From positions 757,001 to 821,000 of the forward strand of contig JASJOG010000024.1 of assembly GCA_030142905.1 (NCBI GenBank): 64,000 bases of DNA. Reading direction: 5' to 3'. Numbering within the stretch: the first letter of the stretch is position 1; each line of letters begins with the position of its first letter. The DNA comes from Heliopora coerulea (Eukaryota > Cnidaria > Anthozoa > Scleralcyonacea > Helioporidae). Under the pieces are notes generated by a model, which had not been told where the DNA came from, did not search any database, and saw only the letters and a list, made by a program, of their open reading frames with translations. The translations under genes and the position numbers were made by a program. Below, piece after piece: positions 58,001-63,252 of the stretch.

Positions 58001-58158
58001 CACAAAATTAACTGAAAAAAATTAAAAACTGTTAATGCAACTCACCCACATTTTGCAGCTCTGTAAATATCCATCTCAGTCCCTTTCTTATCGTTCATGC
58101 CATTTCCAGGACTTTGTCCACGTTCGGTACAAGGAGGTTCGCAATCTCCAGTAGCCAT
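24776..58158 (-). CDS. ankyrin-repeat DHHC protein S-palmitoyltransferase (ZDHHC13/ZDHHC17-like), complete, 10 exons, 520 aa
   Basis: Exons: 58158-58046, 47347-46941, 45455-45385, 42146-42084, 40762-40635, 39251-39155, 36993-36841, 32620-32442, 28658-28493, 24961-24776. They total 1563 nt; every junction keeps frame and every intron is GT...AG. The protein has about seven ankyrin repeats (30-253), TM1 (about 273-295), TM2 (about 304-323), the DHHC cysteine-rich domain (364-400; DHHC at 389-392, catalytic Cys392), TM3 (about 407-429), TM4 (about 440-459), TSNE at 468-471 in place of the TTxE motif, and a PaCCT-like segment [15 protein letters not shown] (490-504). This order is that of AKR1/HIP14-type enzymes, which transfer palmitate to cysteines of substrates bound through the ankyrins, in Golgi or vesicle membranes. 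Human ZDHHC13 and 17 are about 620-630 residues, so this is shorter. It ends YEYDDV, a possible class III PDZ ligand (inference). The family call is firm; the exact orthologue is open. Confidence 0.95.
25761..26120 (+). repeat. dispersed repeat family, copy A
   Basis: Shares long words with 48983-49350 in the same orientation: GGTCAATCyACTTAGAAyGC, GAGAGAAATGTCC, AAGACTCTGCTCCCGTGA-type text, GAGCAGAGACGG and GGCTCmTTTTGCTCGCT. No coding capacity and no tRNA promoter boxes, so it may be a MITE or a non-tRNA SINE. Confidence 0.65.
26548..26703 (+). pseudogene. possible remnant of a P2X7-type cysteine-rich (WxKCGHC) domain
   Basis: The frame encodes an acidic stretch [14 protein letters not shown] followed by [16 protein letters not shown]. 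An acidic linker before W-x-K-C-G-x-C resembles the start of the cysteine-rich domain of P2X7-like proteins, which is widely copied in cnidarian genomes. The match is short, the rest of the domain is missing, and a stop comes at once. Confidence 0.2.
28493..28658 (-). CDS. DHHC gene exon 9 (transmembrane segments 3 and 4)
   Basis: 166 nt, acceptor TTCGTTGTAG, donor TTCAG|GTAAGT (consensus). It encodes [20 protein letters not shown]... and [18 protein letters not shown], two hydrophobic helices joined by a short luminal loop. The first codon is completed with AG from exon 8 to give RNRGSFF. Confidence 0.95.
28718..29400. repeat. degenerate 17-bp tandem array (CTACCTAAARGTAACG), interrupted
   Basis: Units such as CTACCTAAAAATAACGA and CTACCTAAAAGTATTGG recur at 28718-28870 and again at 29322-29400. 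Between the two parts is a block rich in the palindromic word GTTTC...GAAAC (AGTTTCTGTGG, GTTTCAGGAACAAG, TTTCTGAAACAATG). This is likely a MITE that split the array. Confidence 0.5.
29655..29770 (-). repeat. tRNA-derived SINE, truncated copy
   Basis: Complement of GGTCATCAGAAGGTTGCGGG and GTCTGGGGCTCAGAAATCG, followed by TATAGGGCTTGACGATCAT. Same family as 31255-31445. The 5' part is lost at a (CT)n/(AT)n run. Confidence 0.75.
29766..30145. repeat. (AT)n and (TATG)n microsatellite blocks
   Basis: Runs of TATATA and ATGTAATATATA at 29770-29818, 29934-29990 and 30037-30148. Open frames here are artefacts of the repeat. Confidence 0.9.
30146..30721. repeat. GA/CT microsatellite with a 16-bp ACGCGTAGAGAGAGAG minisatellite core
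   Basis: About 575 bp of almost pure (GA)n on the plus strand. Inside it, roughly fourteen copies of ACGCGT are spaced 16 bp apart or a little more (about 30323-30590), with variants ACGCAT and ATGCAT. Flanks carry GATAGAGA and GGGGAGAGA variants. On the gene's sense strand this is a CU-rich intronic tract. The open frames of over 200 codons across it are not genes. Confidence 0.95.
31034..31091. repeat. (CA)n / (TA)n microsatellite
   Basis: About 20 CA units followed by CATATATATATATA. Simple repeat. Confidence 0.9.
31255..31445 (+). repeat. tRNA-derived SINE, best copy in the window
   Basis: It starts with GTGGCTTCCGCTTAGGTCGC, then a tRNA-like unit with A box GTAGCTCAATGGTTAGAG and B box GGGTTCGATCCCC, then CTCAGAAATCG...CTGAG (a small hairpin) and GGGCTTGACAATCATCCAT. 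Copies at 56691-56872, 56931-57016 and 29655-29770 (all minus) share this body. The tRNA part lacks a paired acceptor stem, so it is a SINE rather than a tRNA gene. Confidence 0.8.
31622..32275 (+). pseudogene. unidentified 218-codon reading frame with one in-frame stop
   Basis: ATG at 31622 in good context (AAAATGG) opens [20 protein letters not shown]; a single TAA (31763-31765) interrupts it. The same frame then continues to 32275 with [19 protein letters not shown], then [19 protein letters not shown], a helix-rich basic middle, and ends [17 protein letters not shown] do not recognise the family. It lies antisense in intron 8 of the DHHC gene. It may be a decayed retrogene or an ORF of an unrecognised transposon. 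No terminal repeats were found. Confidence 0.4.
32442..32620 (-). CDS. DHHC gene exon 8 (catalytic cysteine-rich DHHC domain)
   Basis: 179 nt, acceptor GCTTTATTAG, donor ACAG|GTAAAC. It encodes [20 protein letters not shown] followed by [18 protein letters not shown]. All zinc-binding Cys and His residues and the DHHC active site are present. It ends in phase 2 with AAC AG. Confidence 0.96.
32641..32705. repeat. GAT/GAC triplet-rich stretch
   Basis: ATGATGATGTTGATGA and GACGACGACGACGAAGAT. It lies next to the acceptor of exon 8 and produces a false hydrophobic reading frame on the minus strand. Confidence 0.7.
32790..33200 (+). pseudogene. LINE polyprotein C-terminal remnant (restriction-like-endonuclease type, R2/NeSL-like)
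   Basis: Decayed plus-strand frame reading [20 protein letters not shown], later [16 protein letters not shown], then [20 protein letters not shown] and [12 protein letters not shown]. The order WYxHxP, then PDIIIKD, then YKDLEIEVxRMWxVKxxxVPVVIGAxG is the C-terminal domain of a common LINE group; PD...K is its PD-(D/E)xK-like core. Several stops. It is a fragment only. Confidence 0.6.
33203..33388. mobile_element. MITE with CATTTACACGATA-type inverted ends
   Basis: Left GGGCTCATTTACACGATA and the complement of the right end, GACCCAATTTACATGATACG, are inverted copies. Inside, paired GATTGTTCGTCC and GGAACAATCG. About 185 bp with no coding capacity. Confidence 0.6.
33389..35268. other. DHHC gene intron 7, middle part
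   Basis: No exon recognised. A segment at about 34163-34210 (GTGTACTGACGTTTGGAGCG) resembles widespread invertebrate repeats with the word GACGTTTCGAGC. A (CATC/CGTC)n run lies at about 34955-34990. The frames at 33902-34130 and 34930-35160 look like repeat or simple-sequence artefacts. Confidence 0.4.
35269..35640. repeat. degenerate A/T-rich tandem repeat (AAGTAAATAAGTAA)
   Basis: Imperfect iterations of AAGTAAATAAGT and related words over about 370 bp. Low complexity; the minus-strand frame through it is an artefact. Confidence 0.75.
35847..36816. mobile_element. TIR DNA transposon (non-autonomous, about 966 bp) flanked by TA, carrying a nested foldback
   Basis: Ends: left CTGTATTTTTCCAAATAAAC (35849) and the complement of the right end, CTGTGTTTTTTACGAATAAA, each next to TA. 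The inside is made of repeated AATAAACGCC(TC) and CGCCCC words near both ends. A large foldback sits at about 36338-36772. There is no transposase frame, so it is non-autonomous. The TA target fits Tc1/mariner-type elements. It lies 24 bp inside the intron from the exon 7 donor. Confidence 0.75.
36338..36772. repeat. very long near-perfect palindrome (foldback), about 435 bp
   Basis: Two arms of about 210 bp separated by a loop of about 6 nt near 36552. Outer TAAGAGAAAGCAAATTCCG pairs with CGGAATTTGCTTTCTCTTA; inner GGAACGCCTACTCTATTTAC pairs with GTAAATAGAGTAGGCGTTCC. Only a few mismatches were seen (for example GATAACG/CGTTTTC). Such a foldback can form a hairpin or, if transcribed, long double-stranded RNA. 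Confidence 0.9.
36841..36993 (-). CDS. DHHC gene exon 7 (transmembrane segment 2 and DPG motif)
   Basis: 153 nt, phase 0 to phase 0, acceptor GATTTTTAG, donor CAA|GTAAGA. It encodes TM2 ([20 protein letters not shown]) and then [15 protein letters not shown]. The DPG motif after TM2 is conserved across the DHHC family. A TIR transposon ends 25 bp beyond its splice donor. Confidence 0.94.
36994..39154. other. DHHC gene intron 6
   Basis: Includes the second copy of a dispersed repeat (38440-38610). A 60-codon frame at 38182-38364 is unidentified. Nothing else recognised. Confidence 0.5.
38440..38610 (+). repeat. dispersed repeat, copy 2
   Basis: Related in opposite orientation to 24336-24524, sharing words such as GCTGCATTCACATT and CGTGCCTAAGTACC. 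No coding role. Confidence 0.5.
39155..39251 (-). CDS. DHHC gene exon 6 (transmembrane segment 1)
   Basis: 97 nt, acceptor TTCATTTAG, donor ACG|GTATGA. It encodes [20 protein letters not shown] then [12 protein letters not shown]: a [10 protein letters not shown] turn followed by the first hydrophobic helix. Confidence 0.93.
39252..42083. other. DHHC gene introns 5 and 4
   Basis: Between exons 6, 5 and 4 the sequence is AT-rich and I recognise no element or other gene apart from exon 5 at 40635-40762. Confidence 0.5.
40635..40762 (-). CDS. DHHC gene exon 5 (ankyrin repeat 7 and linker)
   Basis: 128 nt, acceptor ATGTTTAG, donor AAG|GTAGGA. It encodes [20 protein letters not shown] and then [11 protein letters not shown], the last ankyrin-like repeat. 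The basic linker NRFIRFTLR before the first membrane segment follows. It ends in phase 2. Confidence 0.93.
42084..42146 (-). CDS. DHHC gene exon 4 (ankyrin repeat 6)
   Basis: 63 nt, phase 0 to phase 0, acceptor TACTTATAG, donor CATG|GTAGGC. It encodes [19 protein letters not shown] plus SM, a clear ankyrin helix pair. Confidence 0.93.
43140..43570. repeat. repeat rich in GAAACATTGTTTCC / GTTTGCC words
   Basis: More than ten occurrences of GTTTCC or GGAAAC in both orientations, with AAATGTTTCCyCGTTTGCC near both ends. This is a DNA-transposon-like dispersed family. Frames at 43073-43360 (minus) and 43393-43653 (plus), rich in M-F-P, come from the repeat and are not genes. Confidence 0.6.
44051..44124 (+). 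repeat. tRNA-like SINE head (Ala/Thr-like), second family
   Basis: GTAGCTCAGTTGGTAGAGCG (A box) and GGGTTGGAATTC (B box) at tRNA spacing; the anticodon loop reads CTAGTAA. The acceptor arms pair poorly and the anticodon stem TCGGA/AGCGA is damaged. A body with TTTCTCTGTTCACCCGGTAT follows. Probably a SINE, not a working tRNA. Confidence 0.6.
44380..44560. repeat. degenerate minisatellite (GACGATTTTACTC family)
   Basis: Two units of roughly 110 bp: CATTTTACTCTGGCTAACAG with GACGATTTTACTCG, then TATTTTACTCTGGTTAATTG with AGAGATTTTATCG. Related units at 45120-45190 and 14476-14580. Confidence 0.6.
45120..45190. repeat. degenerate minisatellite (GACGATTTTACTC family), inverted unit
   Basis: CGAGTAAAATCGTCTCGAAT, then GAGTAGAATCGTCTGGCGCT and AGCCGGAGCAAAATAAC. 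This is the complement of the 44380-44560 motif. Confidence 0.6.
45385..45455 (-). CDS. DHHC gene exon 3 (end of ankyrin repeat 5)
   Basis: 71 nt, acceptor CTGATAG, donor ACAG|GTAAAC. It encodes [20 protein letters not shown] then VGQ. It completes the split glycine codon from exon 2 and leaves in phase 0. Confidence 0.93.
46070..46212. repeat. 33-bp minisatellite, about four units
   Basis: Units begin CCGGTAATTTACTATCAAGT or close variants and end TTAAAACCrGTAT; four successive copies with about 20% divergence. Related words (ATACCGGTATTCGGTA) occur at 45745-45770. Confidence 0.75.
46244..46737. mobile_element. hAT-like MITE (478 bp) with perfect 8-bp target duplication
   Basis: The element is 46252-46729: it starts TAGGGGTGTAACGATTC and its right end reads, as complement, TAGGATTGATCGAATTC. 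ATAAATAA flanks both sides exactly (46244-46251 and 46730-46737). Internal TTCGATTCGATTTCG repeats mirror at the right as CGAAATCG/GAATCG words. No coding capacity. Confidence 0.8.
46941..47347 (-). CDS. DHHC gene exon 2 (ankyrin repeats 1-5)
   Basis: Acceptor TTTTCAAAG precedes the exon and AAAG|GTATGC ends it. It carries repeats 1 (end), 2 ([20 protein letters not shown]), 3 ([18 protein letters not shown]), 4 ([19 protein letters not shown]) and the start of 5 ([11 protein letters not shown]). The HWAC/HWAA signatures are characteristic of HIP14/AKR1 ankyrins. Confidence 0.95.
48983..49350 (+). repeat. dispersed repeat family, copy B
   Basis: Partner of 25761-26120, same orientation, alignable over about 360 bp with many substitutions and small indels. 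Conserved core: CTCTGCTCCCGTGA and GGAGCAGAGACGG. Confidence 0.65.
50060..50150. repeat. (CATA)n microsatellite
   Basis: ACATACACATACATACACAT and CATACGCATACGCATAC words. Simple repeat; the frames across it are artefacts. Confidence 0.85.
50701..53404 (+). mobile_element. Tigger/pogo DNA transposon, about 2.7 kb
   Basis: Begins after TA with CAGTCAAACCCCTCAAGACG, and the right end carries GGTGTCCGTCTTA, the complement of the inner TIR. Subterminal copies of CTATAAGACGGACRCCT lie at both ends (50745-50845 and 53322-53375). The outermost 12 bases of the right TIR are not found: a small hairpin takes their place. The transposase is at 51450-53107. The element lies in intron 1 of the DHHC gene, in opposite orientation. 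Confidence 0.88.
51450..53107 (+). pseudogene. Tigger-type transposase, one frameshift and two TGA stops
   Basis: The first frame, 51450-52082, has an N-terminal psq-type helix-turn-helix ([18 protein letters not shown]... [17 protein letters not shown]) and a CENP-B/Tc5-type DNA-binding domain ending [16 protein letters not shown]. It also has [12 protein letters not shown] with the first catalytic Asp. A -1/+1 shift near 52080 and TGA codons near 52154 and 52284 break the middle. The last part (52301-53107) has [12 protein letters not shown] (second Asp) and [13 protein letters not shown] (third Asp), then an acidic tail. All three DDD residues survive, so inactivation looks recent. Both stops are TGA, as expected from CGA deamination. 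Confidence 0.88.
53404..53440. repeat. hairpin at the right end of the Tigger element
   Basis: AAAAGTTATGATCATGAG pairs with CTCATGATCTTAACTTTT, 17 of 18 positions. It stands where the outer part of the TIR should be. Confidence 0.7.
53441..55210. other. DHHC gene intron 1, middle part
   Basis: No gene, repeat or RNA recognised. AT-rich. Minus frames at 53697-53942 and 54466-54687 have no motifs. Confidence 0.45.
55229..56196 (-). pseudogene. non-LTR retrotransposon (RTE/CR1-like) ORF2 C-terminal fragment
   Basis: Three minus-strand frames in order. 56196-55999 reads [20 protein letters not shown]. 55930-55679 reads [20 protein letters not shown] and [20 protein letters not shown]. 55663-55229 reads [51 protein letters not shown] and [16 protein letters not shown]. 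These are the RT thumb and tail blocks (LYASETW, RWxGH, RPRGRPxxxW) of a widespread LINE group. Stops and shifts separate them and the front half is missing. It is in the same orientation as the DHHC gene. Confidence 0.8.
56691..56872 (-). repeat. tRNA-derived SINE, full copy
   Basis: Complement of the SINE at 31255-31445, including the GTGGCTTCCGCTTAGGTC 5' end, A box, B box (GGGTTCGATCCCC) and the CTCAGAAATC/ATTTTCTGAG hairpin. In this copy the anticodon-like stem TCTAA...TCAGA is closer to pairing. Confidence 0.8.
56931..57016 (-). repeat. tRNA-derived SINE, truncated tandem copy
   Basis: The 3' half of the same family, about 60 bp from the copy at 56691-56872, ending at TCTGATGATTG where the tRNA part is lost. 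Confidence 0.75.
57060..58040. other. DHHC gene intron 1, 5' end
   Basis: No recognisable feature besides the donor GGGTGAGT at the boundary with exon 1. Confidence 0.45.
58046..58158 (-). CDS. DHHC gene exon 1 (start codon, start of ankyrin repeat 1)
   Basis: The ATG at 58158 has a strong context (AACATGG). The 37 codons encode a short polar leader, [10 protein letters not shown]..., then [10 protein letters not shown], the first helix of an ankyrin repeat. It ends TGT GG|GTGAGT in phase 2, which joins G|GAT of exon 2 to give CGDVRMCQ. Only 41 bp of likely 5' UTR separate it from the hAT target duplication at 58200. Confidence 0.92.
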
Positions 58159-60269
58159 GTTGGAATTTGAAAATGACAGATCACAAATCACCCAAAATTC
58201 TTATGATCAAGGACGCCGGAGGGGAGGGGGCACGGGGGGCGACCGCCCCTCCTGCATTTTTCTAAGAGCGGGAAAGGGGGCAGAAGTGCCTTTTTGGAAA
58301 ATCAAATCTTCGGACAACGTATAAATGGAAAGCATTTACACTTTTTTGTTGTTGTTTTTGGAGTATCATCGTGACCTACAAAACTTTATTCAAAAAGATA
58401 CTGCTGTTACTAGAAATAACACTTGCGGTAATATTTTACGCGAATATGATGGTCGCCAAAATGGTTTCCCAACCCACTAAGTGCCTTTGTTATTACTGTT
58501 ACCGACATTATAACGCATAATATGAAAACAGGAAGCGTGATTGTGTAACAGAAACATAGCTGTTTGTCAATTTCCGGTGTATGTCAATTTCTCGCCTAAT
58601 CCGCCTAATCACAGAATAAAGAATTAACCAGAAGTCCCACTCGCGAGGAACCTTGTCACACTTTTTTAACTGCGCATGTCCGCATCCGCCATGTTCTTGG
58701 GTGGTATACTCAGCGCATTTCAACTAGAAACGATATGGCGAAAACCAAAGTTGGCTCACTAAAACTGCTGTATTTGGAAAAGTAGGAGGACGATTTTCAT
58801 TACATTTCTGAATCTATTGAAGAGGAGGTAAGCGATTACTTTTTTATTAGTTTGGTAATGTATAAACGATTTCTTCGAGTAGAATTTAGCTTGTGTTCAC
58901 CGGCACCTCAGTCGCTCTCAGCCCTTAATACGGTTCTTTCCAGGGCCCTGGAAAACTCCTGGAAAAACAGCTGTTTTCTGGGTACTCCTGTAATTCTCCT
59001 GGAATCCTCCTGGAATTTTGTAAAGAATTTGAACCTGGATAATCCAGACCTGCCAATTCGTACATTCACAAAAGTTCCTTTTTTCATACACAAAATAGAT
59101 TTGTTTGCTTTTGTCCTTGCTTTTCTGTCAAATCCAAATTGAATCGTTTCGTGAGTTCATTATTGCTTAATTCTTACATTGAAATCAACAAAATAATGTT
59201 GTACTGTTGTCATAAGGGAGATTACATTCTTGCTCTTTTTGCCAAAGAAGAAACTCTTTTAAGATATTGAAAGATGATTCAATCTTCACTGAAAGGCATA
59301 AATAGTTTTAAAGGTAGATTTTCTTCAACTGATTTACTGTAGCTTCAAAGATTTTTTTAGCTCCTAATAATGTAACGCAGTGTATGCACACATTCAGCGA
59401 GTTTTAATCGTTTCAAGTCAAACATTTAACACATATGACAACGGCTGTTAGGTAACTTTTAAAAACTGTACTAGTCAATAGAAGTTGTAGTGTGATTGTA
59501 AAAATGTAGTGTAAATATAGTTCAAATTATTTGAATAAATTTCCGATTACTAGGCTATTAATGTGGTGAATCACCGAGAGACAAGGATTGTTAAACTGCC
59601 TAATTGTGATCAGTTTTAGCGTAGTATTTGGAAATTTTTTAACAAAAACAGTCAATTTGCCTTCGCTTTAACCGGCCTCGGTGGTAGAATCGCCATCCGA
59701 CGTCCAAAATTTAGCCAGATTCCTTCAAACTGAACTACTCCATGTCGTTTCCTTCTGAAAATGACTCGGTTATACCCTCCAAGAACATGGCGGCCGTTCA
59801 GCTTCCTGCGTGCGCGAGGCAACATGTGCGAGGACATGTACATCAGAGGTACCGACATTGAGTGGGACTTCTGGTATTATTCTGTGGCCTAATCAAGTAA
59901 CCACAACTAGACACAGAGTTCGAAGTTTGTCTGTAAAAAACCCAGCATAATTCCGTACATTCGAATCGTTTTTTAAACAATACCTAGGGCTGACAGAAAT
60001 AGATATTATGCTTCAAAAGCTCTTGTTGAAGCAGCTGTCCAACCCCGGGCAGTCTATGATAACATCGATTTTCGCGAGACCAAGTGCAAATGAATCCAGT
60101 CTGTAAGAGGCTGCTAGACTTCCTAACTGTGACAGCGTTAGTGAAACTGCAGAAAGGCGACAGAAAGAGAAATTTGAGAAAGACGTTTGGGTTAATACGA
60201 CTGAAGATTATTCAAGCCAAGATAGACAGGATAGTGAAAGAAATGGACGATACTTTTTAGGAGAAAGGT

Positions 60270-62273
60270 ATAATAAACACCAGTGGCTGTCATATAACAG
60301 GGAAAAAAGGCATTTTGTTCCACGTGCACCACTCACAGTGACATACAGAAGGGAGTTTTCAACTCCAAACATGGAGAGGGGTTTGACAACTGGAAGAAAG
60401 GCGCAGAGAAATTTAAAGAGCACGAAGAAAGCGATGTTCACAGAGCTGCCTGTGCTGCAATGGCAAGGGGAAAGCGTACAATCACTTCAACCGTAAGCGC
60501 TCTTCAACACGAAAAGCAGCAGCTTCGACAGCAAGGGCTGATAGCCCATTTTCAAACATTGAAGACACTTTTACGTCAAGGTGTTGCAATAAGAGGAAAA
60601 AACGACTCGGAATCAAACAAATAACAGTTTGATCTAAACGAAGCAACCAATCACAAGAGGCTTGAGCTGCTTCTGAATGAAAAGCACTACTGCACGCCAC
60701 ATGATATCTTAGATGAACAAAAGCAAATGCTCGTTTTAAAAACGAAAAGAAGTTTATCGTAAAAAGTTTGTGAGGTAGATTTTTACTCTATTCTTGTTGA
60801 TAAATCGTCAGATGTATCCAAGAAGGAGCAACTGTATTTCTTTGTTAGGACTTGCAATGATAATTATGAAATTTCTGAAGATTTCGTGGGAATATTTGAA
60901 TGTTCAAAAGGTTTGTCATCAGATTCACTTCTGATTTACACAAAAGATATCCTCCTTAGATGTGCCTTGGATGGTGCGAAAGTGGCAGCAATGGGGTTCG
61001 ATGGAGCAGTTACAATGTCATCTTTTGCAAAAAAGTTGAAAGCCAATGAACGCTGTTTATGTTCATTGTTTTGCCCATTGTAACGAACTTGTTCTGAAGG
61101 ATGCCGTAAAGCAGTCAAATATATTTTTCAATACCTCTGAATCTTTGTCAGTCACTATATGCGATTGTGGGCGCCTACCCTAAATGCATTCAATTATTTG
61201 AACAAATTCATAGAGACTTTAAATATGAGAAAGAGACCAATGAATACAAGGTCCGTCGACTCCAAAGTTTGTCAGCAATAAGGTGGACAACAAGAGTTAA
61301 AGCAGTTAACATTATTTTTGATAAGTTCGTTGAGCTGAGATCAACTTTGGAGACGCTGAAAAAAGATCCGTCTGTTACTGCTGACACCAAGGCAACCATT
61401 CAAGGCATTCTGAAACAACAGCTTTCGTCACTGGAAGTCTTGTTCAATTTGAATGTAACAAGAAAGCTTATTGCACTGCTTGAAAAGTTCTCTAAAGAGC
61501 TTCAGTCAGTTGAAATATCAACAGATTATGCGTTATATTTTCTTAAGCATACCATTCACAGGATGCATGAAATGGGAACCGATAAAGAATTTGAACGTAT
61601 TCGACTCCGCGAAACTAAAAGTATTCCAGGAGTTCAAGAAAATAGCAGTTACGCTCGCCAAAGAAAAGTTCCACGCTGGATGGAGGTTGGAGATTGCATA
61701 GCAACGGAGCAGATTCAGATTGCTGGCACGACTAACAGCACTACCACCAATCAAATGCGGCGACCTTATACGAGGTTATAGATGTCATTGTGAGAAGTCT
61801 TAATGAGAGGTTTGAGCGGGATGAGTTCACTCCTATCAGGAACTTAGAACGCGCTTTGATGGATTCAATGAAAGAGAGAGGATTTGCGTTGGCTAGCGTA
61901 ACTAGTGCCCTGATAGACAAAGAAAAACTGAGGGTGCAACTTGACCATCTTCCAACCATTCTTGGGCTTTACAATGCTGAAAACAAGAAAAAAATAACAG
62001 CCATCACTCGAATTTCTACCATTGCTGAGATTTTCAGCACAATGCCTTCCACGAAGGAGCAATGCTTAGAGGTTCATAAGGTCATTAAGTTGTACTATAC
62101 GGGTACCGTTGACTTCCGCAACAGCCGAGCGGACATTTAGTGCCATGCGTCGAATTAAGACATGGATGAGAGCAAATCATTTGAATGATACAATGTTTGC
62201 CAACATACAAAAAACTGGCATAGACAGAATTGATATTAAAGGAGTTGCCAAGCAATTTGCAGAGCAAGAATAA
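60270..62273 (+). pseudogene. hAT transposase (ZMYM1/THAP12-like: TTF zinc finger, DUF4371-type core, hAT C-terminal dimerisation), several frameshifts/stops
   Basis: Read in changing frames: WLSYNREKKAFCSTC then FDNWKKGAEKFKEHEESDVH, a TTF-type zinc finger that binds transposon ends. EVDFYSILVDKSSDVSKKEQ follows (catalytic-core start), then SDSLLIYTKDILLRCALDGA (60886-61083), LQSLSAIRWTTRVKAVN (61167-61781), and SALIDKEKLRVQLDHLPTIL and IFSTMPSTKEQCLEVHKVIK (61790-62140). After a shift comes TSATAERTFSAMRRIKTWMR, the hAT dimerisation block, ending at TAA 62271-62273. Stops at several places rule out a full product. Confidence 0.85.
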
Positions 62274-62865
62274 GCTATTTTGGGAATATTTGTCTTGACT
62301 CATAAGTAGAGAGGTAAATAAATGAAGACAAATTAGGGAAGAGAATTAGGATTAGCTCGCAACCATTAACAGGTGAAGGACAGTCTATTGTGTTATATTA
62401 AACGTATGTTTTGATGTTAAACTACTTCATCAAGTTACAATTTCCGTTCAAGATAGAATTAAGAATCCTTCATATTAAACTGAAATATGCCGAAAACTTT
62501 AGCAAGCACTACAAAACCAATAAGCTGTCCAGTTTCTTTACATGAAAAAATATGAAAACCAGCCACTTTATAAAGCTTAGTTGTCTTCTATTCACGCACC
62601 CGCAGTTTGTCCTGACTAACATTGTAATTTATTGAAAACAAGGAGGTTTTGGTAGACAGAAAAACTTTAATATTTAAGCGTAATTCTTTTTCGAGGTAGC
62701 TGTTTGGCAGTGTTTGCCCGTTTACGTTTTCTATTTGATAAAAGTTGCTTGAATTATACATTCTAAAGAATAAAATATAACCCGAAAAACGTATCCTTTA
62801 AACTCGAGATTCAAGTTGAAAGCAAGATGAAACGTGCCAGTCTTTGGGACCCAAAAACCTTTATT

Positions 62866-63030
62866 AAGGCTCGTTTGCACTGGCGATTTTATCGCATGCG
62901 ATTCTGATCTCGGTGTCCGTGATATGCTCATGAACGTGTAAAAAGCGCTTTCCAACATTCTTTTCTCAATCATAAATGAGAGTTGTCACGTGTGGAAACA
63001 ATCGCATGTAATAAAATCGCCTGTATTAAC
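62866..63030. mobile_element. MITE nested in the hAT element
   Basis: GGCGATTTTATCGCATGCGA near the left and the complement of AATCGCATGTAATAAAATCG near the right form inverted ends of about 35 bp; the outer words are AAGGCTCGTTTGCAC and its diverged complement. About 165 bp with no coding capacity. Confidence 0.65.
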
Positions 63031-63252
63031 GGATCTTTAAAAAGACACTACTGGTTTTACTAGAGGTAACATTTTTGATAAAATTTTACGCAAATGTAAT
63101 GATGGTTGCAAAAATAATTTCTGAATGGCTTAATGCCTCTATTAACACCAGCAGATTACCTAGAATCCTTATCTTAGTTTATGATGTGGTTGCCCTTTGA
63201 TTTCTTTTGGCTCCCCTTGTCCCAAGACGGCTCCGGCGTCCCTGCTTATGAT

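Larger units (their letters stand above)
58200..63252 (+). mobile_element. hAT transposon, about 5.0 kb, perfect 8-bp target duplication CTTATGAT
   Basis: The element is 58208-63244. The left end CAAGGACGCCGGAGG and the complement of the right end CAGGGACGCCGGAGC are inverted copies. CTTATGAT is found exactly at 58200-58207 and 63245-63252. It carries a decayed transposase (about 60270-62273) and a nested MITE near 62866-63030. Segments at about 58385-58495 and 63035-63145 are direct copies of each other (AAAAGATACTGCTG, ATTTTACGCGAATATGATGG). The unmutated duplication suggests a fairly recent insertion, yet the transposase is broken. Confidence 0.9.
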
